Origin: Candidatus Schekmanbacteria bacterium
GTDB taxonomy: Bacteria > CSSED10-310 > JACPHN01
Direction of reading: 5' to 3'
Assembly: GCA_016188575.1 (NCBI GenBank)
Contig: JACPHN010000133.1
Span: forward strand, 1 to 64,000
Length of the DNA stretch: 64,000 nucleotides
The position numbers and the translations under genes were made by a program. The notes beneath the pieces were generated by a model. It worked only from the letters and a program-made list of their open reading frames with translations, was not told the origin of the DNA and made no database searches. Numbering within the stretch: position 1 is the first letter of the stretch; every line of letters starts with the position of its first letter. Below are positions 33,826 to 42,446 of this stretch, piece by piece.

Positions 33826-35913
33826 ATGAGATACGGTGTCACGGAGATCCGCAACATAGCCGTGGTAGGCCATGGCGATTCGGGCAAGACTTCACTGACC
33901 TCGCTGCTGCTCTTCGCGGCCGGGGCCACGACCAGGCTCGGGAGCGTAGACGAGGGGAACACGGTCACTGATTTCGCCGATGAGGAAATCCGGCGGAAAA
34001 TCACCGTGCAAACCTCTCTCGCTCATCTCGACTGGAAGGGGCATCGAATCAATCTTCTGGACACGCCGGGCTACGGCGACTTCGTCTATGACGCCAACGT
34101 CGCGCAGCGATCCGTCGACGCCAGTCTGCTCGTCATCTGCGGGGTGTCGGGTGTCCAGGTTTACGCGGAGAAGGTGTGGCACCGGGCCGTGGAGCTCGAT
34201 CAACCAGCGGCGGTCGTGATCAACAAGCTGGACCGCGAGCGTTCGTCATTTCGACGCGCCTTCGATTCCTGTCGCGAAGCTATCGGCAAGCGGCTCGTTG
34301 CCGTTCAGATTCCGCTCGGCCAGGAAGCCGAGTTTCGCGGCGTCATCGACCTGATCTCGCGAAAAGCGATCGTGTACGGAGCGGACCAGCCTGCGAAACC
34401 CCAGATCACCGAAATACCCCCGGAGCTCGCGGATGACGTGGACGAGTACCGGGAACGCCTGGTGGAGGCCGTGGCGGAGCAGGACGATGACCTGGTGGAG
34501 AAGTATCTGGAAGGCGAAGAGCTCACCGAGGACGAGATTCGCCGGGGACTGCGCACGGCGGTATTGCGGAGAGCGGTGGTTCCGGCGCTCGCTTTTTCAT
34601 CAACGAAGGGCGTTGGCGCGATCGAGCTGCTGGATTTCATCACTGCTAACCTCCCGTCTCCTGCCGACCGCCCTGCGTGGACTGGAAAGGACCCGGCCAC
34701 CGGCGCCGAGGTCGCTCGACACCCACGGGAAGATGAGCCATTCAGCGCCTTCGTGTTCAAGACGATTGCTGACGCCTATGCCGGCCGCATCAGCCTCTTT
34801 CGCGTGATCTCCGGAGCAGTGAGTAGCGACACGAACGTGTGGAATGGAACCCGCGATAGCGGCGAGCGCATCGGCCAACTCGTGCAGTTGCAGGGAAAGG
34901 AGCATCGCACCGTTGCCGCCATCGGCGCGGGCGACTTCGGCGCCATTGCGAAGCTCCGGGCGACCCACACCGGCGACACACTGTGCGCGCAGGCGGACCC
35001 CGTCGTTTTCGAACCCGATCGCTATCCCTCGCCGCTGCTGTATTACGGCGTGCAGCCCAAGAGCCGCGGCGACGAGGAAAAGATCAACGCGGCCCTGCAC
35101 CGTCTCGTCGAGGAAGATCCCATGCTGCGCTTCGAGCGGGATGAACGGACCAAGCAACAGTTGCTCAAAGGGGCTGGTCAGCTTCACATCGAAGTGACCA
35201 TGGAGAAGCTTCGGCAGAAGTTTGGCGTCGAGGCCGACCTGATCCCACCGCGGGTGCCATACACGGAAACGCTGCGCGGCTCTGCCAAGGGAATTGTCTA
35301 CCGGCACAAGAAACAGACGGGGGGGCGCGGGCAGTTCGCCGAGGTCCACATCGACGTGATGGCGAAGCCGCGTGGCGAGGGGTTCGAGTTTGAGGAGGCT
35401 CTGGTCGGCATGAACGTTCCCCGCAACTTCGTGCCCGCGGTGGAAAAGGGGATTCGCGAGCTCCTGGAAGACGGCGTGGTGGCCGGCTATCCAGTGACGG
35501 ACATCAAGGTCCGCTTCTACGACGGCAAGTCACATGAAGTGGATTCGTCCGAAATGGCATTCAAGATCGCGGCGAGACAGGCGTTCAAGCAGGCGTTTGT
35601 GCAGTGCAAGCCCGTGCTCTTGGAGCCCGTGATGACGGTAGAGATCCTCGCTCCAGACGACGCCATGGGCGATCTCATGGGAGATCTGACGTCACGGCGC
35701 GGCAAACCCGTGGGCGTCGAGCAGTCAGGTTCCCTGCAGTCGATCAAGGCGTACGTGCCGCTGGCCGAGATGCTGACCTACGCTCCGGATCTACGCTCCA
35801 TTACCGGTGGTCGGGGGACATTCACGATGGAGTTTGACCACTACGAGGAGATGCCGGACAATCTGGCTCAGAAGGTCATCGCCGCGTCGGGAAAGAAGAT
35901 CGAAGAGGAGTAA
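33826..35913 (+). CDS. Elongation factor G-like GTPase (EF-G2 type)
   Basis: 695 residues. ATG 33826 lies nine bases after GGAGG; ATG 33817 has no room for a ribosome-binding site. Five EF-G domains are present: GTPase (P-loop VGHGDSGKTSL, switch 2 DTPGYGDFVYDANVA, NKLD), domain II, domain III (LHIEVTMEKLRQKFGV), IV (RHKKQTGGRGQFAEVHIDV) and V (ILAPDDAMGDLMGDLTSRRGKPVGVEQ). The P-loop GHGDSGKTS in place of canonical AHIDAGKTT, and the lack of neighbouring rpsL-rpsG-tuf, mark it as an EF-G paralogue of the EF-G2 type rather than the housekeeping fusA. Its exact role (translocation, ribosome recycling or stress) is unclear. Confidence 0.88.
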   Translation: MRYGVTEIRNIAVVGHGDSGKTSLTSLLLFAAGATTRLGSVDEGNTVTDFADEEIRRKITVQTSLAHLDWKGHRINLLDTPGYGDFVYDANVAQRSVDASLLVICGVSGVQVYAEKVWHRAVELDQPAAVVINKLDRERSSFRRAFDSCREAIGKRLVAVQIPLGQEAEFRGVIDLISRKAIVYGADQPAKPQITEIPPELADDVDEYRERLVEAVAEQDDDLVEKYLEGEELTEDEIRRGLRTAVLRRAVVPALAFSSTKGVGAIELLDFITANLPSPADRPAWTGKDPATGAEVARHPREDEPFSAFVFKTIADAYAGRISLFRVISGAVSSDTNVWNGTRDSGERIGQLVQLQGKEHRTVAAIGAGDFGAIAKLRATHTGDTLCAQADPVVFEPDRYPSPLLYYGVQPKSRGDEEKINAALHRLVEEDPMLRFERDERTKQQLLKGAGQLHIEVTMEKLRQKFGVEADLIPPRVPYTETLRGSAKGIVYRHKKQTGGRGQFAEVHIDVMAKPRGEGFEFEEALVGMNVPRNFVPAVEKGIRELLEDGVVAGYPVTDIKVRFYDGKSHEVDSSEMAFKIAARQAFKQAFVQCKPVLLEPVMTVEILAPDDAMGDLMGDLTSRRGKPVGVEQSGSLQSIKAYVPLAEMLTYAPDLRSITGGRGTFTMEFDHYEEMPDNLAQKVIAASGKKIEEE

Positions 35914-35938
35914 CAACTGGCCGCCTGCCGGGAGCACG

Positions 35939-35964
35939 GCGCCTGGCGGCATGCCGCCAGGCGC
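35939..35964. terminator. Perfect 26-bp palindrome between convergent genes
   Basis: GCGCCTGGCGG-CATG-CCGCCAGGCGC lies exactly between the EF-G2 stop (35913) and the stop codon of the convergent phosphatase gene (35965). It fits a bidirectional hairpin terminator without U-tracts. Confidence 0.6.
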
Positions 35965-36513
35965 TCAGCGCGTCGCTTGCCGGTCGCCTCGGCCTCGTTC
36001 GTCGTTGCGGCCACGGCCGCAGCGAAGAAGCGCCGCCGCCACGAAGCCGGCCACGCTTTCCTGGATGTGCTGGCGAGAGGCCCGGTAGGCATCGAGAGAG
36101 CCACCATAGGGATCGGCGATATGCGCGCTGTTGCGCTCGGCAAAAAGGCCGAGCAGCAGGAGCGGCGGCAATATCCCCGCGGCGGTGTCCGTGATGCACC
36201 GGACCTCCTGTTGGTGGCGAGGCTCCATTACCAAAATGATGTCGGCGGCGGCGATGTCGGCTGGATGAAGGGCTCGGGAAAGATGCGCTGCCAGATCGAG
36301 GCCGAGCTCGCGCATGACGAGCTGGACCTCAGGCGGGCATGATCTGCCGCCGGAGCTGGGCCACGTGCCGGCGGAAGCGACGCTCACTCCCTCCGGCAGG
36401 GAAGCGCGCAACAGGAGCTCCGCCATCGGGCTGCGGCAGATGTTTCCCGTGCACACGACAAGCACGTGGCGGAGCGCGAGCGGAAGCACTTGGACGTCCG
36501 GTGTTGGAAACAC
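35965..36513 (-). CDS. Low-molecular-weight protein-tyrosine phosphatase family
   Basis: 182 residues. The active-site loop C-x5-R is CTGNICRSP (Cys21, Arg27) directly after strand RHVLVV, and the general acid Asp is in HIADPYGGSLDAYR. Other family marks are SAGTWPSSGG and LDLAAHLSRAL. Such enzymes dephosphorylate bacterial tyrosine kinases controlling exopolysaccharide export, or protein arginine phosphates; the partner kinase is not in this window. The last residues are Arg-rich and variable. It precedes nothing on its strand but a hairpin; upstream is the DUF4388 gene with a 12-base gap, so the two are probably co-transcribed. Confidence 0.88.
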   Translation of the reverse strand: MFPTPDVQVLPLALRHVLVVCTGNICRSPMAELLLRASLPEGVSVASAGTWPSSGGRSCPPEVQLVMRELGLDLAAHLSRALHPADIAAADIILVMEPRHQQEVRCITDTAAGILPPLLLLGLFAERNSAHIADPYGGSLDAYRASRQHIQESVAGFVAAALLRCGRGRNDERGRGDRQATR

Positions 36514-36525
36514 GACGCGACCGCG

Positions 36526-37428
36526 TTACGAGCTCTGCTGCTCCAGGCGATCGACCTCCTCTTCCATTTTCAGCACCATGGACGCCGCGGTGTCGGCGCC
36601 GATCAGCACGGCGCTTGCCTGCTGAATGCGCTCGAGTGCTTTGCGCAAATAGCGAAGCTGCCGCGCCACGTTCGCGTCGGAGGCATCGACCCCGCACTTG
36701 CGAAGTTGCTTGTCGATGATAGCGTCCCCCATGCGCCCCATGGCGCTGTGTGAAAGATCCTTGATCCGCTCCACGACACTACCCACCGAGGCTCGTTCAA
36801 CGGGCTTGGATGCCGGTGAAACGGGGGCTCGTTGGGGCTGCGGAGCCGTGGTAACAGCCGGCGCCGTGGCGGCAGCGGAGACGGTCGCTTCCGATTTCAG
36901 CTTCAGAAGTCCGGAGGCGATGAGGCCGTACAGGATCTTGCAGGCATCAAACGTGTTGATACCCGCCTGTTCCGCAATCGTCGAGATGTTGCGCAGGCCG
37001 TTGACCTTGGAGAGCAGAACCCACTCCTTGGTCGACAAGCTGATCTGGGGTGCCTGTCCCTTCCCTTGAGGGACGAACTCCGGAATCATCTCCACCGAGG
37101 GGATTTTCTTGGAGAGCACGCGCCATTCGTCGAGCCTACGCGCGGCCTGAACCATCAGGTTGGCGTTCGAACGTTTGATGCTGTGCACCGGGGCCTGCAC
37201 GTTATTCTCGAAGGTAAAGCTGCCGTCTACCCAAACAGCCATGTCGAAGACGGCGTCCTCTCCTGTCTGGCCATTGACTTCAGCGTGGACAATCTGCCCT
37301 TCCTCCAGATAGATGTGCCCGGTGCGGCTGTCGCGGCGAAGAACGAACCGTCCGCTCTTGGAGGCGGCCTCCGCCATTTGGATGAACTCGGGCAAGTAAA
37401 AGTCTCTGAGAGATCCCTGGAAAGACAT
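36526..37428 (-). CDS. DUF4388 (PatA-N-like) domain protein
   Basis: 300 residues from ATG 37428, with AGAGGGG upstream. Residues 1-100 are a DUF4388 domain: MSFQGSLRDFYLPEFIQMAE, RFVLRRDSRTGHIYLEEGQIVHAEVNGQTGEDAVFDMAVW and FTFENN. This domain is common in deltaproteobacteria and myxobacteria next to gliding, two-component and small-GTPase genes and probably mediates signalling interactions. A second globular part (TKEWVLLSKVNGLRNISTIAEQAGI) resembles a winged helix that often follows DUF4388. A Pro/Ala linker leads to a C-terminal coiled helix ending MVLKMEEEVDRLEQQSS. Sits between the phosphatase and a TonB gene. Confidence 0.8.
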   Translation of the reverse strand: MSFQGSLRDFYLPEFIQMAEAASKSGRFVLRRDSRTGHIYLEEGQIVHAEVNGQTGEDAVFDMAVWVDGSFTFENNVQAPVHSIKRSNANLMVQAARRLDEWRVLSKKIPSVEMIPEFVPQGKGQAPQISLSTKEWVLLSKVNGLRNISTIAEQAGINTFDACKILYGLIASGLLKLKSEATVSAAATAPAVTTAPQPQRAPVSPASKPVERASVGSVVERIKDLSHSAMGRMGDAIIDKQLRKCGVDASDANVARQLRYLRKALERIQQASAVLIGADTAASMVLKMEEEVDRLEQQSS

Positions 37429-37443
37429 TCGCCCCTCTTGCTG

Positions 37444-38190
37444 CTATTGGGCCAGTCGGAACAGTACGGTTACGGGCATATACACCGCGATGGGTTCACC
37501 GTTCAAGAGTGCCGGGGTGTACTTCCATTCCTTGACGGCCTTGATGGCCGATTCATCCATCCCAGCGCTTTTCATGGAGCGCACCACGATGATTTCGCTG
37601 ACGCTTCCTTCCTTGTCAATTGTCGCTTGCAGGACGACCACGCCTTCCAGCCCGGCGCGCTTGGCCAGTGGAGGGTATTCGGGTTCAACGCGGGTGATGA
37701 GCTTGGGTCTGGTCATTTCTGACGACAACTTCACCGGCCCCGTTACCACGACCTTGGCCGCGGGTGGTTCGGGGTCTTCTCCGAAGAGCACAACTGCGTC
37801 TTCGGGAATGTCCGGAATGTCAACCTCGGGCTCCGGTTCCGCGAAGAGCTCCGGCCCCTCCGGTGTGGGATCGGGAACCGGCTTCAGCTTCGGCTTCTTC
37901 TTCTCTACGATTTCCTTTTTCGGTATCTCGATCTGAACCGGTCTTGGCGGCACAAAGCGCCGCAGGTAGACGACATTTCGCGGCCGCTCCAAGAACCTGC
38001 GCGTGCCCCATTCCGGCATCGCGACATAAAGGAGTATTCCGTGGAGCGCAATGGCAACGACCAACCCGTACTCTAGCCGCCGGCGGTCGCGCAAAAGTAC
38101 GCCCGATTCCACCCACGGGACGGTATGGCGCGTGTCAATCCTGTACAACCCTTCCCCCGTCGGAGAAATCGCTCGATGATGCGAAGGCAA
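37444..38190 (-). CDS. tonB: TonB-family energy transducer
   Basis: 248 residues. One N-terminal membrane helix (LEYGLVVAIALHGILLYVAM), then a long Pro/Glu/Lys periplasm-spanning region (PVQIEIPKKEIVEKKKPKLK, PEGPELFAEPEPEVDIPD), then a TonB C-terminal domain (LITRVEPEYPPLAKRAGLEGVVVLQATIDKEGSV to WKYTPALLNGEPIAVYMPVTVLFRL). It would couple the proton motive force to outer-membrane transport or, in gliding relatives, to machinery movement. No ExbB/ExbD or receptor is adjacent. It lies 15 bases upstream of the DUF4388 gene and probably forms an operon with it. Confidence 0.88.
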   Translation of the reverse strand: MPSHHRAISPTGEGLYRIDTRHTVPWVESGVLLRDRRRLEYGLVVAIALHGILLYVAMPEWGTRRFLERPRNVVYLRRFVPPRPVQIEIPKKEIVEKKKPKLKPVPDPTPEGPELFAEPEPEVDIPDIPEDAVVLFGEDPEPPAAKVVVTGPVKLSSEMTRPKLITRVEPEYPPLAKRAGLEGVVVLQATIDKEGSVSEIIVVRSMKSAGMDESAIKAVKEWKYTPALLNGEPIAVYMPVTVLFRLAQ

Positions 38191-38262
38191 CTCTGGTGCC
38201 AGGTTTCAGACTATAGCGCCGGAGCAGGGCTGTCAAGATCGCAGCCAGAAAGGCCACGCTGG

Positions 38263-39741
38263 TCATCTGGCAGGTTCGCGGGCAACCAGAGCGCTCAGCT
38301 CCGCAAGCAGGCGCGAGCGCTCGGCGGCGAAGGCCGCCACGTCGGCCACGGGTTCACCGCCGGAAAGCTCCAGGCGCAACGGATCGATGGGCTGGCCACG
38401 CCGGTAGATGCGAAAATCCAGATGCGGACCACTGGCCATGCCGGTGGCCCCGACGCGGCCGATCATTTGCCCCTGCGCGACCCGCGCGCCCACTCGAATT
38501 CCCGGCCCATAGGCGCTGAGATGCGCGTACAGCGTTTCGAGCATGTCGCTGTGGCGGATGATGACGGTCTTGCCAAAGCCTCCCTTCCTCCCTACGAACA
38601 CGACGCGCCCGTCGCCGACCGTGGAGACAGGTGTTCCCGATGGGGCCGCATAATCTACGCCGAGGTGTGGCCGGTACGTCTTGAGAATCGGGTGAAAGCG
38701 ACGATTCGTGTAGTAACTGCTGATTCTGCGGTAGCGCAACGGAGACTTGAGAAACGCCTTGCGCAGCGACCTCCCCTGGCCATCGAAGTAGTCCTCGTGG
38801 CCCGTTCGACTGCGATACAGGAAGGCGTCGTGCCAGGTGCCGCCGGTCTGCAGTCGGGCGGCAAGAATGCGGCCCGTCTGCGCGGCCTGGTCGGGCCGTT
38901 CCCGCACCGTGTACAAGACCTCGAGGCGATCTCCTTTCTGCAGCTCGGTGGCGAAGTCTATGTCCCATGAGAAAATGTCCGACAGGTCCATAACCAGCGA
39001 CGGTGGGATTCCCGCCTCCCGCCCAGCGGAGAACAAGGTAACGGAGACCTCCCCAATGGCACTCACTGTCCTCTCGCCCAAGTGCAGAGGGGACACCCGC
39101 GCGCGGAAGCGCGCGGCGCCAGGGCGGCGGTCGACCTCGACAGTCAGCAGGTTCTCGGCGTCGATCTCGTAGCCGATACGCCGCAGTGAGGGCACCGTTG
39201 GCGGCGCGCCGCGCCGTGCGGGCGGCTCCGCGGTAACGAGATACAGCCGCTGACCCGCCTTGATCTGGCGCAGATCGAACTGGTTTCTGATCGACGCGGA
39301 AAGGGTGCGGAGATCCTCGGAGGAGAGGTAGCCACTGCGCACCAGCAAGGAGAACAGCGTGTCACCCTTGCCAAGCACGTGCACTTGCGTGCGGCAGCCC
39401 GTGCAGCCGGACGTCACCTGTCGCTCGAGGGCGCCCGGGTGAAGCGCCGTGCCGCGCGGCTGCGGGTACGCCGCGGCACCGGCCGGACCCGGTTGAGACG
39501 GAGCGGACAGCGACGACGCGAACGCGAGCTCGGCGCAGTCGGGCCCGAGCGCGGATAGAATGGCGCCAACAGCCGCCGCCACGGCGAATGCCAGTCCACT
39601 CTGACCGGCCCAAGACCGCGCACTGCGCGCGCCGAATGCTCTGCACTCCCCTGCGGTAGCGGACTCGTGCTCCTGGCTCGCCATCAGCGGCGAGCCAGGC
39701 AGGCTGGACTGTGCGCGCACGTCGATGCTCTCGTTACCCAC
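38263..39741 (-). CDS. LysM/M23-family murein endopeptidase-like protein
   Basis: GTG 39741 follows GAGGAGG by about six bases and is preferred over more upstream codons (492 residues). A membrane anchor or signal (SGLAFAVAAAVGAILSALG) precedes a LysM-like/OapA-like region (VHVLGKGDTLFSLLVRSGYLSSEDLRTLSASI ... KAGQRLYLVT) and the M23 lysostaphin-type domain: FHPILKTYRPHLGVDYAAPSGTPV (zinc His and Asp), YAHLSAYGPGIRVGARVAQGQMIG and SGPHLDFRIYRRGQPIDP. The last motif reads HLDF instead of the usual HLHF, so one zinc ligand or catalytic His appears changed and activity may be lost or altered. A cell-wall hydrolase or a structural/activator relative (NlpD-like) are the options. Confidence 0.85.
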   Translation of the reverse strand: MGNESIDVRAQSSLPGSPLMASQEHESATAGECRAFGARSARSWAGQSGLAFAVAAAVGAILSALGPDCAELAFASSLSAPSQPGPAGAAAYPQPRGTALHPGALERQVTSGCTGCRTQVHVLGKGDTLFSLLVRSGYLSSEDLRTLSASIRNQFDLRQIKAGQRLYLVTAEPPARRGAPPTVPSLRRIGYEIDAENLLTVEVDRRPGAARFRARVSPLHLGERTVSAIGEVSVTLFSAGREAGIPPSLVMDLSDIFSWDIDFATELQKGDRLEVLYTVRERPDQAAQTGRILAARLQTGGTWHDAFLYRSRTGHEDYFDGQGRSLRKAFLKSPLRYRRISSYYTNRRFHPILKTYRPHLGVDYAAPSGTPVSTVGDGRVVFVGRKGGFGKTVIIRHSDMLETLYAHLSAYGPGIRVGARVAQGQMIGRVGATGMASGPHLDFRIYRRGQPIDPLRLELSGGEPVADVAAFAAERSRLLAELSALVAREPAR

Positions 39742-39826
39742 GATTGCCTCCTCGAAGCTGCGTTCGTGTCTCGCTTTCTCGGCACCTATATGAGCTCGGA
39801 GCCCGCGAAAACTCGGCCCAGTGTAT

Positions 39827-39996
39827 CCTGAATCCACCGCCTGTGCGACTTCGAGGCGACAGCACCCTTTACCTCACCGCCCCTCGCGTACGGGGGAGGT
39901 GAGCCCGTCCCTCCCCCCTGACGGGGGAGGTGAGGTGGGGGGTCTTCGCGATGCGCTTCCCACGGAGCTTGTAGTCGCACCGGCGGTGGCTGCAGG
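39827..39996. repeat. MITE-like element family 1, complete copy (copy F)
   Basis: About 170 bases with termini CCTGAATCCACCGCCTGT and GTCGCACCGGCGGTGG(CTGCAGG), two internal G/C hairpins, and the right-half block GGGTCTTCGCGATGCGCTT. It fills the gap between divergent M23 and MBL genes. Confidence 0.75.
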
Positions 39997-40035
39997 TTGT
40001 TGCACCGCGGTGGCGCACGTTGTACGCTATCGGTC

Positions 40036-40788
40036 ATGAGCAGGGACAGGTTGACCATACTCGGTTGCGGCGATGCCTTTTCGAGCGGCGGCCGCTATCA
40101 GAGCGCCTATCTCTACGAATCCAATGGAGAGAGGATGCTTGTGGATTGCGGTGCCACGACGGTCGCGGCACTCAAGGCGCACGGCATTCGCCCCGTCGAC
40201 ATTGATCGGCTCCTGATCACGCACGCTCACGGCGACCATATCGGAGGAATACCCTTTTTGCTGCTCGACTACGCCTTCCTGCACCCGCGAGAAAAGCCGC
40301 TGCAGGTGGCGGGACCCGCCGCCGTGGCACCGGTTCTGAGGCCGTTACTAGAGCACCTCTACCCGGGCTTCCGTGAGATGCCCAACTACGAGATGCCCAT
40401 CCGCTTCACGCCGATTGCACCGGGCGAAACGGTCCAGTTAGGGTCGTTCCGGGTTTGCTCGCGCGTGGCGATTCACCTTGACTCGGCGGACGCCTTTTCG
40501 TACCGAGTCGAGGGCGTGAGGAGCACGATCGGCTTCAGCGGTGACACTGGGTGGTCTGACGCGCTCACCGAGGTCGCAGCCGGAACTGACCTGTTCCTAT
40601 GTGAGTGCTCGCTGTGGGAAAGCAACTTTCCTTATCACCTCTGCTATGCGACGCTGCTTGACAAGCTCCCGGTTCTGGCGACCAGGCGGCTGCTGCTGAT
40701 CCACATGGGCGATGAGGTCCTCGCGCGCAGCAATGAGATCGAGCTGGAAATGGCCCACGACGGCATGGTCATCGAGCTCGGCAACTAG
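40036..40788 (+). CDS. MBL-fold hydrolase, RNase Z/phosphodiesterase-like
   Basis: 250 residues from ATG 40036; the open frame continues upstream into the repeat. Strand-loop metal motif LLITHAHGDHIGGIPFLLLDYAF (HxHxDH), an Asp in TIGFSGDTGWSDAL and a His in LLLIHMGDEVL complete a dinuclear site. The early sequence RLTILGCGDAFSSGGRYQSAYLYE is like the RNase Z/cAMP-phosphodiesterase branch, though with about 250 residues and no tRNA-binding exosite arm evident. It could act on cyclic nucleotides, RNA or other phosphodiesters. Confidence 0.85.
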   Translation: MSRDRLTILGCGDAFSSGGRYQSAYLYESNGERMLVDCGATTVAALKAHGIRPVDIDRLLITHAHGDHIGGIPFLLLDYAFLHPREKPLQVAGPAAVAPVLRPLLEHLYPGFREMPNYEMPIRFTPIAPGETVQLGSFRVCSRVAIHLDSADAFSYRVEGVRSTIGFSGDTGWSDALTEVAAGTDLFLCECSLWESNFPYHLCYATLLDKLPVLATRRLLLIHMGDEVLARSNEIELEMAHDGMVIELGN

Positions 40789-40809
40789 GATCATTGGACT
40801 GCCCCTTCG

Positions 40810-42084
40810 TCAGCGCGCCGTGACTGTTGAGGTGGCGGGGTCACCGAAATAAGTCTCGATTGGGTTCCAGAGATCGGCGCTTGACCCCTCGTATCCCAGA
40901 GCCCAGATTCCGATACCGCCGAGGTCCTGGTTGTTGACTTCCTGGTACTTCCAGCCGTTGCTTTCGGCATCATCGTACCAGACCTGGTAGTCCTGCGTTC
41001 CGCTCCTGTAGGTATACCAGGGGGTAAGACCCTCCTCGTCCCAGAGCCGCCCGTAGGCCGCCGCACCCGACTTCGCGCCCGCGTAGGTGACAGAGCTCCC
41101 GCTGGCCTCGGTAGGCGACTTCGGAAGAGCGTCCTCGGTAGCCCACTTGTAGCCGTACCACGGCAGCCCGAGCACGAACTTGTCGCGATTCTGACTTCCC
41201 CCCCACTGCATGTAGTCGCTGATCGTCCACTTCAAGTTGTACGTGCCCCAACCCTGGAGCGGAGCTACCGGGCCGGAATACGTCGATCCGGACCAGTGAT
41301 AGCCGTACCCCATGATCATCAGCCCGTCGCTTGCCATCGCCAGCTCGTCATAGTCGAATGCGCCGCTCCAGTCCACCGCCGGCGTGTCGATGGTGATGTG
41401 CGGCGCTGCCATGCGCGCCTCAAAGTACGCGGTTAGCTCCTTCATGAAGGTGACGAGGTTTGCTTTCACCGACTTCGATACGCCCTCGAAGTCAATGTTG
41501 ACCCCATCCGCGCCACCCTGGTTCACCAGGCTGTAGAGGTTCGAAATCAGGCGGCCGCGGTTGGCGGAGCTACCGAGTATGCTGGAAATACCGCTCTCGG
41601 AGAAGTTCGTCACCACCAGAACGACACGCACGCCATTGGCATGCGCCGCGGATACCAGGTCGAGATCCGGCCAGCCGTGAGTGCTGCCGATGCTGCCATC
41701 CGACTTGGCCTCGACAGCAAAATAGGCCAGGGTAGTCAGGAGGTCCCAGCGCAAGTTGCCGTCGCTGACCCAGTAGGGCAGAAACCCGAGGACCTCGCGG
41801 GAAACCTGTGGGGAACCGGTGGGCATCAGGTCGCGCCGGTAGGCCTTCAAGCCGAGACGGTCGCGAAATGGTAAGGCGACCTGATCGCGATGTCGCTCAA
41901 GCTCGATCTGATGGATCGTCTTGCCGGACTTCGCGAAGTCGGCAGCGGGTCCGAAAACCTGGTCCGCGGACGCCGGCGCCATCGCCAGCATTGCGAAGGC
42001 GGAGAGCACGCGCGCGGCTCGCGAAGCGTGCCCGGCGACCGTGGCCTTGGTGAGTATGTCCGCGAATCGCGACGTGCCTTTCAT
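40810..42084 (-). CDS. Secreted GH18-family glycoside hydrolase (YaaH/chitinase-like)
   Basis: ATG 42084, with GAGG six bases upstream, gives 424 residues with a signal peptide (RAARVLSAFAMLAMAPASA). The GH18 catalytic stretch is GGADGVNIDFEGV, equivalent to DGxDxDxE, with the first internal Asp replaced by Asn and the catalytic Glu kept. VLGFLPYWVS, LTTLAYFAVEA, VRVVLVVTNFS, MIMGYGYHWSG, LGLPWYGYKW and LGGIGIWALGYEG are other barrel strands. No chitin-binding domain. Likely acts on N-acetylglucosamine-containing polymer or peptidoglycan; the D-to-N change may lower hydrolysis. Confidence 0.85.
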   Translation of the reverse strand: MKGTSRFADILTKATVAGHASRAARVLSAFAMLAMAPASADQVFGPAADFAKSGKTIHQIELERHRDQVALPFRDRLGLKAYRRDLMPTGSPQVSREVLGFLPYWVSDGNLRWDLLTTLAYFAVEAKSDGSIGSTHGWPDLDLVSAAHANGVRVVLVVTNFSESGISSILGSSANRGRLISNLYSLVNQGGADGVNIDFEGVSKSVKANLVTFMKELTAYFEARMAAPHITIDTPAVDWSGAFDYDELAMASDGLMIMGYGYHWSGSTYSGPVAPLQGWGTYNLKWTISDYMQWGGSQNRDKFVLGLPWYGYKWATEDALPKSPTEASGSSVTYAGAKSGAAAYGRLWDEEGLTPWYTYRSGTQDYQVWYDDAESNGWKYQEVNNQDLGGIGIWALGYEGSSADLWNPIETYFGDPATSTVTAR

Positions 42085-42446
42085 TTCGACCTCACTGGCG
42101 ACATTGGTTTCGGGGTACTGGAAGCGGCTTGACCGGCTGGATTCGAGATATGCAAACGATGCGCCAGCACCCATGGTGACGCCATCTGACCACCGCCCTC
42201 GTCATTCCGCCGTTTCCCGGTGCGGTAGGCGTCACACGTCTCAGTGGAGGCCACTATTCATGTGATCGATCAGTTACAGCGCGACAGCGAGGACACGCCC
42301 CATCGGCACCGGAGGACCGGCTGGACGTTCTGTAAGCCGTAAACTATCATCCCTTCGTCAGCCGGTCCGAAACCTCGCCCTACAGGGCGGAATCGCCGCG
42401 GAAGGGTCCTGGTAGCGATGCCGGGCCCGCTTGTCGGCCAATACCG
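42085..42446. other. Divergent intergenic region GH18/mce
   Basis: 362 bases without a gene. The only structure seen is an inverted repeat TGACGCC (42177-42183) / GGCGTCA (42228-42234) spaced by 44 bases, and a small hairpin near 42385. Confidence 0.4.

Noticed and set aside
34600-35349. 249-residue minus-strand ORF
   Set aside because: Antisense of EF-G domains II-III; no motif of its own.
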